Shown: piece by piece, positions 1 to 8,509 of the stretch
Layout: each line of letters opens with the position of its first letter
Position numbering within the stretch: the stretch's first letter is position 1
Source of the DNA: an uncultured Caryophanales bacterium
GTDB taxonomy: Bacteria > Bacillota_I > Bacilli_A > RFN20 > CAG-826
Assembly (NCBI GenBank): GCA_937902735.1
Contig: CALELS010000017.1
Location: 1-64,000, forward strand
Length of the DNA stretch: 64,000 nt
Reading direction: 5' to 3'
Made by a program: the position numbers and the translations under genes
The notes under the pieces: generated by a model
What the model saw: the letters and a program-made list of their open reading frames with translations, nothing else
What the model was told of the DNA's origin: nothing
Database searches by the model: none

Positions 1-116
1 GACTTGTTTCGAAACTATTTAAATTATATACGATTTTTAAATATTTATATATTTTAGTAGTTGTTTTTGTCGTGCGAACAAATTTTACTTGATTTCGGTT
101 ATCTAATTTTCTTTTT
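1..116. other. AT-rich region without a recognised gene
   Basis: No open frame with a credible start, no tRNA-like structure and no clear GC-rich terminator was seen. It lies downstream of the 27-residue peptide and could carry the end of its transcript or an antisense RNA, but no convincing promoter was found. Confidence 0.4.
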
Positions 117-200
117 CTAAACTAATTTAATTAGTAGAACAAGAATTAGAATAGTTATGAACATGACAAGGACCTCTTTGAGTCCAGGTCTATTGTCCAT
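117..200 (-). CDS. 27-residue hydrophobic peptide, type I toxin-like or holin-like
   Basis: A short open frame reads MDNRPGLKEVLVMF followed by a run of I, L, V and T residues and ends IKLV. It is one predicted membrane segment with a short charged N-terminus. A very strong Shine-Dalgarno sequence (AAAGGAGGTGAG, complement of 206-217) lies 5 to 6 bases before the ATG at 200, which is rare for a chance frame. The upstream leader can fold over this site (see 211-263). Size, hydrophobicity and a hidden ribosome binding site are typical of type I toxin-antitoxin peptides of the TxpA, Fst or holin-like groups; membership is inferred, and no antisense RNA could be proven. It could instead be a leader peptide or a small membrane regulator. 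It is transcribed away from the gene at 432. Confidence 0.5.
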   Translation of the reverse strand: MDNRPGLKEVLVMFITILILVLLIKLV

Positions 201-210
201 AGATTCTCAC

Positions 211-263
211 CTCCTTTCTTTATAAGGATTCAGAGAAATCCCTGAATATATAAGTGAAAGGAG
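211..263 (-). promoter_or_regulatory. leader hairpin that can sequester the peptide's ribosome binding site
   Basis: On the minus-strand RNA the bases CUCCUUUC (complement of 256-263) are exactly complementary to GAAAGGAG (complement of 211-218), which is the core of the ribosome binding site of the 27-residue peptide. Five further pairs (UUAUA with UAUAA) continue inward after a small internal loop. A perfect 6-bp hairpin, ATTCAG/CTGAAT (228-233 with 242-247), sits nested inside. The whole forms one long interrupted stem-loop that would block translation. Confidence 0.55.
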
Positions 264-299
264 ATTCTACCCTGAGTTTTATACGTCTTTGCTTTGACG

Positions 300-381
300 G
301 AAGAGATAACTATCCCCTCGTTACTTATATAGGAAAATTTTTCGGAAAAAGTGTGAAAAATTCTTAAAGTGTGGGAAAAAA
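300..381 (-). promoter_or_regulatory. promoter-like block shared with comEA
   Basis: On the minus strand the 17 bases TTTTTCACACTTTTTCC (complement of 344-360) are followed after 12 bases by TATATAAGT (complement of 323-331) and then by an inverted repeat (300-319, two G-U pairs). The same 17 bases, TATATAAGT and an inverted repeat occur before comEA at 40520-40577. A weaker second copy of the CACACTTT core lies at 366-381. The block points toward the 27-residue peptide. It may be the binding site of an alternative sigma factor or activator; that role is inferred. Confidence 0.45.
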
Positions 382-414
382 TAACAATTGATAAATACAA
401 TATATAATTCGCTT

Positions 415-423
415 TGATATAAT
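415..423 (+). promoter_or_regulatory. extended -10 promoter, leaderless start
   Basis: TGATATAAT (TGnTATAAT) ends 8 bases before the ATG at 432, so transcription should begin at or next to the start codon. No ribosome binding site is present. Confidence 0.6.
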
Positions 424-431
424 CATTGCTA

Positions 432-1046
432 ATGGTAAAAGAGTTCAAATATATCTATAACGAAAGGACATATGATGTCGTTGTTACGTATAAAAGAATT
501 AAAAATTCTTATTTTCGTTATAAGGATGGGAAAATATATATAAGCACCCATTATTTGATGCCTCTTAAATCCCTAGTTAATCTTTTAGATAAATTTGCTC
601 CAACATTATTAAAGAAAAAAGTAGTTAAAGAAAAACCATATTCAATAGATGAAAAATACATATATATCTTTGGTGAAAAACTTATATTAGATGATTCTTT
701 AAATGAAGAAAAAAAGATAGATAAATATCTTAAAGATATATTACTTGATTATCTAAATAATCGAGTTCCTATATTAAAATCAGAAATGGATGTTAAAAAC
801 AATTATAGAATTAGGGTAAGAAAAATGTCATCTAGACATGGTTCAAATTCAAGACAAACTATGTCTTTATCCTTTCAATTATCATTAGTTCATTTTTCTT
901 ATGAAATAATAGATTCGGTAATAATTCATGAACTTGCTCATGATAAGGTTTTTAATCATTCAAAATCGTTTTATAATGAAGTGTATAAGTATTGTCCAAA
1001 TTATTGGACACTTAAAAGAAAACTTAATAAAGGGATATATAAATGA
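432..1046 (+). CDS. YgjP/SprT-like zinc metallopeptidase (DUF45)
   Basis: This 204-residue cytoplasmic protein carries HELAH near residues 166-170 followed by FNHSKSFY, the HExxH zinc site plus the third histidine typical of the YgjP family (DUF45, related to SprT and WLM metallopeptidases). The N-terminal half, rich in basic and aromatic residues, also fits that family. The substrate is unknown. The ATG at 432 is preferred over a TTG at 426 because TATAAT at 418-423 puts the predicted transcript start at about 430, which makes the mRNA leaderless. Its stop overlaps the start of the following methyltransferase gene (ATGA), so the two are co-transcribed. The family call is firm; the biological role is not known. 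Confidence 0.85.
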   Translation: MVKEFKYIYNERTYDVVVTYKRIKNSYFRYKDGKIYISTHYLMPLKSLVNLLDKFAPTLLKKKVVKEKPYSIDEKYIYIFGEKLILDDSLNEEKKIDKYLKDILLDYLNNRVPILKSEMDVKNNYRIRVRKMSSRHGSNSRQTMSLSFQLSLVHFSYEIIDSVIIHELAHDKVFNHSKSFYNEVYKYCPNYWTLKRKLNKGIYK

Positions 1047-1768
1047 TCTTCAAAATTGATTCGAAAAGTAACACTAAAATAAAAGATGTTATTAAACTTC
1101 AAAAACCTAGTGAATCTAAAGCAAAAGGTGTATTTATCGCAGAAGGTTATCATCTTTTAGAAATGGCTATTGAAGCTAATTTAGTTGTCTCGGTTTTTAC
1201 TACAAAAAAACTTAATATTGATCCTTTAATTCCTCAGTATTTAATAAATGAAGAAATAATGGAAAAAATATCTCTTCTTAATACTTCTCAAGGAGTTCTT
1301 ACTTTAGTAAAAACCCCTAAGAAATCCCCTGAATTAAATAATAAAGTTTTATATTTAGATGATATTAGTGACCCAGGAAATATGGGCACAATCTTTAGAA
1401 CTGCATTAGCGTTTGGATATAACGATATAGTAGTCTCAAAGAATTCTTGCTACATCTATAATCCAAAAGTAGTCCAAGCTTCCCAAGGCGCTATATTCAA
1501 ACTTAATATTGTTGAAGATGATAATTATTATCTCCCAAGACTTAAAAATCTAGGCTATAAAGTAGTTGTTACCTATCTTAGAGATTCCGTTTCTTTAAAA
1601 GATGTCCCTCAACTTGATAAAATAGTAATAGTTTTAGGAAATGAAGCTCACGGAGTAAAAGATCAAATATTATCTTTTGCAGACTATAAAGTAAGAATAG
1701 ATATTGAAAACATCGAATCTCTTAATGTTGCAATTGCTGGAGCAATAGCAATGTATGAACTTAAGTAA
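1043..1768 (+). CDS. TrmH/SpoU-family RNA 2'-O-methyltransferase
   Basis: The 241-residue protein has the trefoil-knot SPOUT signatures LDDISDPGNMGTIFRTA (about residues 109-125), LGNEAHGV (about 198-205) and a final block ESLNVAIAGAIAMYEL. These form the SAM-binding knot and catalytic Asn/Arg surface of TrmH-family enzymes, which methylate ribose in rRNA or tRNA. An N-terminal substrate-binding domain of about 95 residues precedes it. It starts inside the stop codon of the upstream metallopeptidase gene. In Bacillus subtilis the relative ysgA lies beside pheST, and here pheST is about 3 kb downstream, interrupted by two lipoprotein genes. The target nucleotide cannot be told from sequence. 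Confidence 0.88.
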   Translation: MIFKIDSKSNTKIKDVIKLQKPSESKAKGVFIAEGYHLLEMAIEANLVVSVFTTKKLNIDPLIPQYLINEEIMEKISLLNTSQGVLTLVKTPKKSPELNNKVLYLDDISDPGNMGTIFRTALAFGYNDIVVSKNSCYIYNPKVVQASQGAIFKLNIVEDDNYYLPRLKNLGYKVVVTYLRDSVSLKDVPQLDKIVIVLGNEAHGVKDQILSFADYKVRIDIENIESLNVAIAGAIAMYELK

Positions 1769-1778
1769 CAAAAATTAT

Positions 1779-1806
1779 TTGCTAACTCTTTATACTTATT
1801 TATAAT
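1779..1806 (+). promoter_or_regulatory. sigma-A-type promoter of the lipoprotein pair
   Basis: TTGCTA at 1779-1784, a 16-base spacer and TATAAT at 1801-1806. A ribosome binding site AAGGAG follows about 10 bases before the ATG at 1827. Confidence 0.65.
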
Positions 1807-1826
1807 ATGTATAAGGAGTTTTTATT

Positions 1827-3707
1827 ATGAAAAAAACCGGACTATTATTACTTTTACCATTTTTGTCATTTTTACTTGCGGGATGTGATTTAAGTTTCCT
1901 CATTGGCGGAAATAGCCAAAGACCAGAAGCACAACCAGGTCATAGTGAATATTATATTAAACTAGAAGAAGATGATGTCACTGTTACTGTTGGAGAGTAT
2001 TATTCTTTTTCATACACAACAAACGTTCAATTTGACCAAATAGATTGGTACTATGACGGAGGCGATGAAATTGATTTCTACCATTCCTATAATGAAGTTT
2101 ATTTTTATGCAAGAAATGAAGGCACTGTCTATGTTACTGCATATTACAGAAACGACCCAGATAATGTTTATGATACATGCAAAGTAACTATTAAGCCTTA
2201 TATATACTTAGATTTTGCAAAAAATAAGCTCGATGTTTATGTTGGTGATACTTTCACATTGGATTTCTATTATGGTCCTGATGCTTCATCATTTTATTCT
2301 GGATTCTATGGGACATGTGACACTCCAAATGTAATAAGAACAGTAAGTGTTGGTGATGGTTATGTAACTCTTGAAGCCTTAGGAGAAACAACATGTAAAT
2401 ACACTATACATTCAAGAAACTACCTAGATCTCTACTCTACCATAACAATTAATGTTTTACCTCCAGTTGTACCTCTAGCAGATAGAATATCTTACCTAGA
2501 TTTTTCATATCAATATCCACTAGAAATCTATGAAGGCGATACATTCATGTCTCAATATACTTATGCCGCAATATATTATGTTGATGGTTCAAAGGAAGAT
2601 TTCCCGTATATTACAATGGCAATGATTTATGACAACGGATGCCCTGTATCCCTTAATAGTCATATATTCTCATCTGGTGAACATACACTAACTTGGGTGT
2701 ATGAGGGATATAACGCTGAATGTTCAATCTACGTACATGAAAAAGAAGTGGATCCATCAGCAACATTGAATTATATATCCGCTAACTATAAGACCATGAT
2801 TTATTATGGAGACTTATTCTCTTCGGCAAGTCTATATGTTCTAGCCTATTATAGTGACGGTTCAGTAAGAAATGTAAGTAATCAAGTTGATATTTACATT
2901 GATGGAACTTTATATGTAGGAGATGAGTATGTTCTAACACTTACTAATTATTCGATAGCTGTTACTTTTATGGGCAAAGTAGATAGTTTCACTTTAGTTG
3001 TTAATGGTGGATTAGTCAAAACTGATATAAACGACTTAATTAGTATGTATTTAGATTCTAAAGAAATTGAAGATGTAATAATTCCAGATTTTAACGATTA
3101 TTATTTTAATGTAAATAGTTATGGTGATGACCAAAATGGTCAATATCTTGGATTCCCTTCGTTTCTAATTTTAATTGAAAGAAACGTTACTTTAACAGAT
3201 TTTTATAATAAAATTACTGCCTCAAATTACAACGTAGTTGTTAATGAGGAACATTACCTTGAAGCCTATGATCAGACTCAACAAATTGGAATATCTGTGT
3301 ATAGACAAGACGATAATTATTGTTACTTATTTGTTTATGCGGTTAGTGATATACCAAATAGTACAATCTCGAGCATTATTACTGAATATATCCAATCTCA
3401 GGGTGTCGAAAATGTTTTAGATTGGGAAGTATTGAATAATTATGTTACTTATTTATTCGCCAATGGTACAACCACTTTAGAAGATTTTGGTGTGGATTGC
3501 TATTACTTTGAATTTGATGGTATTTCATATGAGGAAATGGATGCACTTTTTATTAATGCTGGCTATGAAATGTATAGTAATGTTTCCTATATTGATTCCT
3601 TTGGCTACGCAGGATTAGGATTCACATTTAATGTTGCCAGAGTAACTGACACTGATACTCATTTCTATTTATATATTGTTGTTGGAGATGCTCCTTTAGG
3701 TGCTTAG
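1827..3707 (+). CDS. secreted lipoprotein with Ig-like repeats and two C-terminal modules
   Basis: This 626-residue protein begins with a lipoprotein signal peptide: KK, a hydrophobic stretch and the lipobox LAGC with the modified cysteine near residue 20. It should be anchored outside the membrane after cleavage by LspA (gene at 16156). Four beta-rich units of about 80-90 residues follow (about 42-125, 126-213, 220-307, 315-390); the first two resemble bacterial Ig-like Big_2 domains and the next two a Big_3-like form. Two similar modules of about 110 residues close the protein (about 397-505 and 513-622); the same module occurs twice in the next gene. The protein is very rich in Tyr and Asp. 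The function is unknown; adhesion or ligand binding at the surface is a guess. The ribosome binding site is AAGGAG. Confidence 0.8.
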   Translation: MKKTGLLLLLPFLSFLLAGCDLSFLIGGNSQRPEAQPGHSEYYIKLEEDDVTVTVGEYYSFSYTTNVQFDQIDWYYDGGDEIDFYHSYNEVYFYARNEGTVYVTAYYRNDPDNVYDTCKVTIKPYIYLDFAKNKLDVYVGDTFTLDFYYGPDASSFYSGFYGTCDTPNVIRTVSVGDGYVTLEALGETTCKYTIHSRNYLDLYSTITINVLPPVVPLADRISYLDFSYQYPLEIYEGDTFMSQYTYAAIYYVDGSKEDFPYITMAMIYDNGCPVSLNSHIFSSGEHTLTWVYEGYNAECSIYVHEKEVDPSATLNYISANYKTMIYYGDLFSSASLYVLAYYSDGSVRNVSNQVDIYIDGTLYVGDEYVLTLTNYSIAVTFMGKVDSFTLVVNGGLVKTDINDLISMYLDSKEIEDVIIPDFNDYYFNVNSYGDDQNGQYLGFPSFLILIERNVTLTDFYNKITASNYNVVVNEEHYLEAYDQTQQIGISVYRQDDNYCYLFVYAVSDIPNSTISSIITEYIQSQGVENVLDWEVLNNYVTYLFANGTTTLEDFGVDCYYFEFDGISYEEMDALFINAGYEMYSNVSYIDSFGYAGLGFTFNVARVTDTDTHFYLYIVVGDAPLGA

Positions 3708-3710
3708 TAC

Positions 3711-4799
3711 ATGAAAAAGAATAAGTTCTTATTACTTTTACCTTTGTGTGCATCTCTTTTAGGAGGATGTGATTTAAGTGCACTTATTGGTGGAGGTGGT
3801 TCACCTCAACACCAAACCTATTTTATTGATATTAAGAAAGATGATATTTATCTTAAAGTTGGTGAAACACATTATCTCGAAGTTGATTCATATCTTCCAA
3901 GGGAAGCAAATATCCGTTGGGAATTATATGAATCGGGTATTGTATCTTTCAATTCTGGACCCTTGGAAATCGTTGGATTGAATGCTGGCGATGTTATATT
4001 AAGAGCAACTCAAGATAATGATCCTCATATTTTTGATCAATGTATGATTCATATTCAACCAGTACCTTCTTCTTTAAATATTGAAGAATCTTTAACTGAA
4101 TATTTTCATCAACGAGGATACAATAGTTTTATTGCTCCTTCCTTTAGTGAAGAATTGACTTACCAAGTTGTTGGCTGTGGTGTCTATACAAATTCTAGTG
4201 AATTAGAAATATATCAAGTTCACTTCAGTGGTTATCATTTTCTTGAGATCGATGAATTGTTATTAGCTGCCAATTTCACAAATGTCAGTAACATTACTGG
4301 AGTAACTCAAAAATCTACTGAATATACGGAATATATTGATAGAACAGGTTTATATTGCGCTCAAGTTTATAAAGATTTAAACCTTTATCCTCAATATAGT
4401 CAGTTAACTTCAATTGCTTTCTTTGTATTCAAAGACTATGCAGAGAAGATTGAGTCAATGTCTTTGATTGAGATGATGGTGGTTCTTAAGAACCAATATG
4501 ATATACACACTGTTGATGATAGTGAACCTTACTCTGTAAGTATGTTTCTATATACCCATGTAAATGCTACACTTGATTATCTACAAAGTCTTGATGATAT
4601 ATATCTTGAACAAACCGATGTTTATCCAATCGACTATGTATGGAACGATGAATATGAATATTTATATGAAGATGAATTAACTTTTCTTTATTCTTGCAAA
4701 AACTATCAAAACAAAGGTAATACTAGAGTCACTATATTCATATATCCAGTTGAAGATGGTATTTATGATATAATTGTAACTATCTCAGCACCTAATTAA
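3711..4799 (+). CDS. secreted lipoprotein, shorter paralogue of the preceding gene
   Basis: The 362-residue product has a signal peptide with lipobox LGGC followed by DLSALIGG, nearly the same mature N-terminus as the upstream gene (DLSFLIGG). One Ig-like domain (about 40-115) is followed by two modules of about 110-120 residues (about 121-240 and 245-358). These resemble each other and the C-terminal modules of the first lipoprotein, so the pair arose by duplication with gain or loss of Ig-like units. The ATG lies 3 bases after the upstream stop with only a weak ribosome binding site, so translation is probably coupled. No function is recognised. A weak imperfect hairpin (4802-4827) follows the gene. 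Confidence 0.8.
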   Translation: MKKNKFLLLLPLCASLLGGCDLSALIGGGGSPQHQTYFIDIKKDDIYLKVGETHYLEVDSYLPREANIRWELYESGIVSFNSGPLEIVGLNAGDVILRATQDNDPHIFDQCMIHIQPVPSSLNIEESLTEYFHQRGYNSFIAPSFSEELTYQVVGCGVYTNSSELEIYQVHFSGYHFLEIDELLLAANFTNVSNITGVTQKSTEYTEYIDRTGLYCAQVYKDLNLYPQYSQLTSIAFFVFKDYAEKIESMSLIEMMVVLKNQYDIHTVDDSEPYSVSMFLYTHVNATLDYLQSLDDIYLEQTDVYPIDYVWNDEYEYLYEDELTFLYSCKNYQNKGNTRVTIFIYPVEDGIYDIIVTISAPN

Positions 4800-4828
4800 A
4801 TCACTCTTTTAATAAATAAAAGAAGTGT

Positions 4829-4834
4829 TATAAT
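4829..4834 (+). promoter_or_regulatory. -10 box of the pheS T-box transcript
   Basis: TATAAT lies just ahead of the T-box leader. The -35 region is weak and overlaps the imperfect hairpin at 4802-4827, which may end the lipoprotein transcript. Confidence 0.5.
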
Positions 4835-4840
4835 AAATCT

Positions 4841-5046
4841 CGCGTTGATAAGAAATAGTAACTTCTAACGCAATTAGATAGGGAATGTGGAATAGTGGAA
4901 CCCACAAACTAATTGACGAAGCGAATTCACCTTGGAGCATTCCTTGTAATGAGGATCGTTAGTCGCGTTAAGACTTAGAGCGTCTCAAATATTAAACGAA
5001 ACGAATTAGGATGGCACCACGATTAATACTCGTTCCTTGTCATCCT
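4841..5046 (+). promoter_or_regulatory. T-box riboswitch, phenylalanine
   Basis: The leader ends with the conserved T-box sequence AGGATGGCACCACG (5008-5021), whose UGG-type bulge reads the CCA end of uncharged tRNA. An alternative terminator stem pairs 5008-5016 with 5038-5046 and is followed by TTTT. In the Stem I region the codon UUC (4926-4928) is followed by A, as expected for a specifier codon, and it decodes Phe, matching pheS downstream. Uncharged tRNA-Phe should allow read-through into pheS-pheT. Confidence 0.88.
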
Positions 5047-5068
5047 TTTATATATCTAGGAGGTATGT

Positions 5069-6106
5069 ATGGAAATATTTAAAAAAGTTGATGAACTTAA
5101 ACAAACAATTCTTAAAGAATTAAAAGAAGTTCATAACATGAATGAATTAAAAACATTCCAAGAAAAACATTTATCAAAGAAATCACCTTTAAGTGGTCTT
5201 ATGGTTCATATCAAAGACCTTATCGGTGAAGAAAAAGCTAAATTTGGTCAACTTGTTAACCAAACTAGGAATGAAATCAATGAGTCATATCAAGAAAAAC
5301 TTGAAGCACTTTCAAAAGAAGAGATCGATGCAAAACTTAAAAAAGAAAGCATTGATATCACTCTTCCAAGTGTTAACTACAAAGAAGGTGGAATTAACCC
5401 ATTTTATTTAATTCAAGATGAAATCGTTGATATCTTCGTCTCTATGGGTTACGAAGTAAAAGAAGGACCAGATGTTGAAACCGATTATTTTAACTTTGAA
5501 AGAATGAACATACCTCATAACCACCCTGCTAGAGAAATGCAAGATTCATTTTATATAAATGAATCTACTTTACTTAGAACACATACATCACCTGCCCAAG
5601 CTCACGCTATGGATGAGAAGAAAGGCGAACCTCTTCGTATTATTTGCCCAGGTAAATGCTTTAGAAGAGATGATGATGATGTCACTCACTCACATCAATT
5701 TGGCCAAGTAGAAGGACTAGTCATTGGAGAAGGGGTTAATTTTGGTAATCTCAAAGCTACATTAGAACTTTTCTTGAGAAAAATGTTTGGTGAAAAACGT
5801 GAAGTTAGATTTCGTGGCTCCTATTTCCCATTTACTGAACCATCAGTAGAAGTTGATATTTCATGTATGGAATGTCATGGAAAAGGTTGCCCAACTTGTA
5901 AAGGCACTGGATATATTGAAATATTAGGTGCTGGTATGGTTCATCCAAATGTCTTAAAAATGTCAGGATATGATCCAGAAAAATATAGTGGTTTTGCCTT
6001 TGGAGTAGGAATTGAACGTGTCGCTATGCTTCGTTATGGAATTGATGACATTCGTAAAATATATCAAGGTGATGTTCGATTTATCGAACAATTCAAACGT
6101 AAATAG
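5069..6106 (+). CDS. pheS: phenylalanine-tRNA ligase alpha subunit
   Basis: This 345-residue protein is the catalytic class II subunit of the alpha2-beta2 enzyme that charges tRNA-Phe. The N-terminal coiled-coil arm (about 1-90) contacts tRNA. The motif 2 region contains FRRDDDDVTHSHQFGQVEG, and motif 3 ends GFAFGVGIERVAMLRYGIDDIR. A four-cysteine cluster (CMECHGKGCPTCKGTG, about 270-285) resembles the zinc-knuckle-like insert seen in Firmicutes PheS. The length matches Bacillus PheS. The ribosome binding site AGGAGG lies before the ATG. It sits 12 bases ahead of pheT and both are controlled by the T-box upstream. Confidence 0.97.
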   Translation: MEIFKKVDELKQTILKELKEVHNMNELKTFQEKHLSKKSPLSGLMVHIKDLIGEEKAKFGQLVNQTRNEINESYQEKLEALSKEEIDAKLKKESIDITLPSVNYKEGGINPFYLIQDEIVDIFVSMGYEVKEGPDVETDYFNFERMNIPHNHPAREMQDSFYINESTLLRTHTSPAQAHAMDEKKGEPLRIICPGKCFRRDDDDVTHSHQFGQVEGLVIGEGVNFGNLKATLELFLRKMFGEKREVRFRGSYFPFTEPSVEVDISCMECHGKGCPTCKGTGYIEILGAGMVHPNVLKMSGYDPEKYSGFAFGVGIERVAMLRYGIDDIRKIYQGDVRFIEQFKRK

Positions 6107-6118
6107 GAGGTAAGGACA

Positions 6119-8509
6119 ATGAAAGTATCATTAAATTTAGTAAAAAAATACGTTGATATTTCTGCTTTAACTGCAGAAGAAATCGCTCATAGACTTACCT
6201 TTGCTGGTGTCGAAGTAGAAGAAATTTCTCATCTTGCCAGCGGAACAAATCTTGTTGTTGGCGAAGTATTAACATGTGAAAACATGCCAGATAGCAATCA
6301 CCTCCATTTAACAACAGTTAACGCCGGTGCTAAATATGGAATTCTTCACATTGTTTGTGGTGCACCTAATGTCCGTAAAGGACTTAAAGTTATTGTTGCA
6401 ACTGATGGAGCAACTCTCCCTGGTGGCACTATTAAAAAAGGTCAAATTAGAGGACATGTTTCAGAAGGAATGCTCTGTTCATTAGTTGAACTTGGTGTTG
6501 ATGCTAAATATTTAAGTGAAGAACAAACTAAAGGCATCGAAGAACTTAAAGTTGGTAATGTAGGGGATGAAAATGTTTTAGAACTTTTGGGACTAAATGA
6601 TGTCATTCTTGATTTAAAATTACTCGCTAATAGAAGTGACCTTTATAGTGTTTATAATGTCGCTAAAGAAATAGGAACATTATTCAACTTGGAAGTGAAA
6701 CTTCCAAAAGAAGAACCTGTAAAAGGATATAAATCTTCATTTAAAGTTGATTCATTAACTGAAAAATGCCCACAATTCTCCGCTATGGAAGTTAAGGGAA
6801 TTAAAGTTAAAGAATCACCTGATTACATTAAAGAAGCTTTACGTAGTTCAGGTATCCGTTCAATCAATAACATCGTTGATATTGGTAACTATGTTATGCT
6901 TTTAAGTGGTCAACCTCTCCATATGTATGATATGGATAAACTTGCCAAGCAAGAATTGGTTGTTAAAGATGATCTTGAAGGCGACTTTGTTGCCTTAGAT
7001 GAAAAGACATATGCTTTAAAGAAAGGTGATATTTGTATCACCAGTAATAACAAAGTTATGTGTCTTGGTGGCGTCATGGGTTCGCTTGAATGTGCAGTTG
7101 ATGAAAACACTAAAAATGTTGTTGTAGAAGCTGCAAATTTTGATTTTGCTTCAATAAGAAGAACTTCAATTAGACTTGCTCTTACAAGTGATTCATCTCA
7201 ACGTTTTGTTAAAGGAATTAATCCAAATCAATATAATGATGTTATGGCGTTAACTCTTTCCTTATTAAAGGAGCTTTGTGATGCTAAAGAGAATAGTGAA
7301 GTAATAACATATTTAAATCATAAATATGAACCTCGTCATTTTGTTTCATCTGTTAATAAAATTAACGCTCGACTTGGTACTAAATTCACCAAAGAAGAAA
7401 TAGCTTCTTCCTTAGAAAGAGCATATCTAAAAGTATCATTTAAGAATGATAATGAATTTGAAGTAGTGGTGCCAGACCATAGAATCGATATCACAAGTGA
7501 TGCAGACTTAAGCGAAGAAGTAATTCGAATCATGGGATTTGAACATGTTCAAAGTGAACTCCCACGTATGCAGTTAAGTGTTGGTACACTTGAAGAAAAA
7601 CTCGCTAAGAAAAGAATGGTTAGAGCATATCTTCGTGGTAAAGGACTTGATGAACAACTTACTTATTCTTTAATTAAAGAAAAAGAAGTAGATGAATTCA
7701 GAATTCTCAACAAAGAAGAACCATATAAAGTCATCAACCCATTAACTGATGAACATCAATATGTTCGCACCAATCTTTTAGCAAGCTTAATGAATGTGTT
7801 AAATCACAATATCAACCATGGTAATAACAATGTTGCGACCTTCGAAGTAAGTGATTTATATAGCGTTCCAAATCGTCATATTCATTTAGCAGTACTTCTC
7901 TATGGTAAAGATCTTAGAAGAGGTGCTTTAGAGAACAAAGAATATGGTTTTTACCATATTAAAGGTATTGTTGAAGGTTTATTAGAACTCTTCAACATCG
8001 ATGGAAAACGCGCTCAAATTGTAAGAAGTAATGAAGTTGAATTCCACCCAGGAAGAAGTGCTGAACTTAGAGTAGATGGTAAGCGTATTGCTGTATTTGG
8101 TGAACTTCATCCTTTAACTTTAAAAGCACATGATATCAAAGATAATCATCTTGCTGTTTTAGAAATGGATTTAGATGCTCTATTTAACGTAAAAACAAGT
8201 GCTAAAAAGATTGAATCGATTTCTAAATATCCTTCTGTCTCTCATGACTTAGCTTTAGTAGTAAAAGATAATGTTACATCTGAAGACATCATTAAAGAGA
8301 TTCACAAAGTAAATCGTGAATTAATTCGCAATGTTGAAGTATTTGATGTTTATCGTGGTGAACATATCGCTGAAGGATATTATTCCTTAGCATTAAGTGT
8401 AACTTATTCATCGCTTGAGAAAACATTAACCGCAAATGAAACACAAGCACTTGATGAACAAATCATCAAAGCTCTTGAAACCAAATTCGGAATTACTCTT
8501 CGTAAATAA
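6119..8509 (+). CDS. pheT: phenylalanine-tRNA ligase beta subunit
   Basis: The 796-residue protein is a full-length beta subunit: an EMAP/tRNA-binding domain at about 40-150, the B3/B4 editing domain that hydrolyses Tyr-tRNA-Phe, a B5 domain, a catalytic-like core and a C-terminal anticodon-binding FDX-ACB domain (about 700-796, starting SKYPSVSHDLALVV). Ribosome binding site AGGAGG. Its stop codon overlaps the next start (TAATG), which suggests translational coupling to yceD. Confidence 0.97.
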   Translation: MKVSLNLVKKYVDISALTAEEIAHRLTFAGVEVEEISHLASGTNLVVGEVLTCENMPDSNHLHLTTVNAGAKYGILHIVCGAPNVRKGLKVIVATDGATLPGGTIKKGQIRGHVSEGMLCSLVELGVDAKYLSEEQTKGIEELKVGNVGDENVLELLGLNDVILDLKLLANRSDLYSVYNVAKEIGTLFNLEVKLPKEEPVKGYKSSFKVDSLTEKCPQFSAMEVKGIKVKESPDYIKEALRSSGIRSINNIVDIGNYVMLLSGQPLHMYDMDKLAKQELVVKDDLEGDFVALDEKTYALKKGDICITSNNKVMCLGGVMGSLECAVDENTKNVVVEAANFDFASIRRTSIRLALTSDSSQRFVKGINPNQYNDVMALTLSLLKELCDAKENSEVITYLNHKYEPRHFVSSVNKINARLGTKFTKEEIASSLERAYLKVSFKNDNEFEVVVPDHRIDITSDADLSEEVIRIMGFEHVQSELPRMQLSVGTLEEKLAKKRMVRAYLRGKGLDEQLTYSLIKEKEVDEFRILNKEEPYKVINPLTDEHQYVRTNLLASLMNVLNHNINHGNNNVATFEVSDLYSVPNRHIHLAVLLYGKDLRRGALENKEYGFYHIKGIVEGLLELFNIDGKRAQIVRSNEVEFHPGRSAELRVDGKRIAVFGELHPLTLKAHDIKDNHLAVLEMDLDALFNVKTSAKKIESISKYPSVSHDLALVVKDNVTSEDIIKEIHKVNRELIRNVEVFDVYRGEHIAEGYYSLALSVTYSSLEKTLTANETQALDEQIIKALETKFGITLRK

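Noticed and set aside
230..448. 72-codon minus-strand frame upstream of the first gene
   Set aside because: It lies across the promoter region of the gene at 432, has no ribosome binding site, and its composition is that of AT-rich intergenic DNA.
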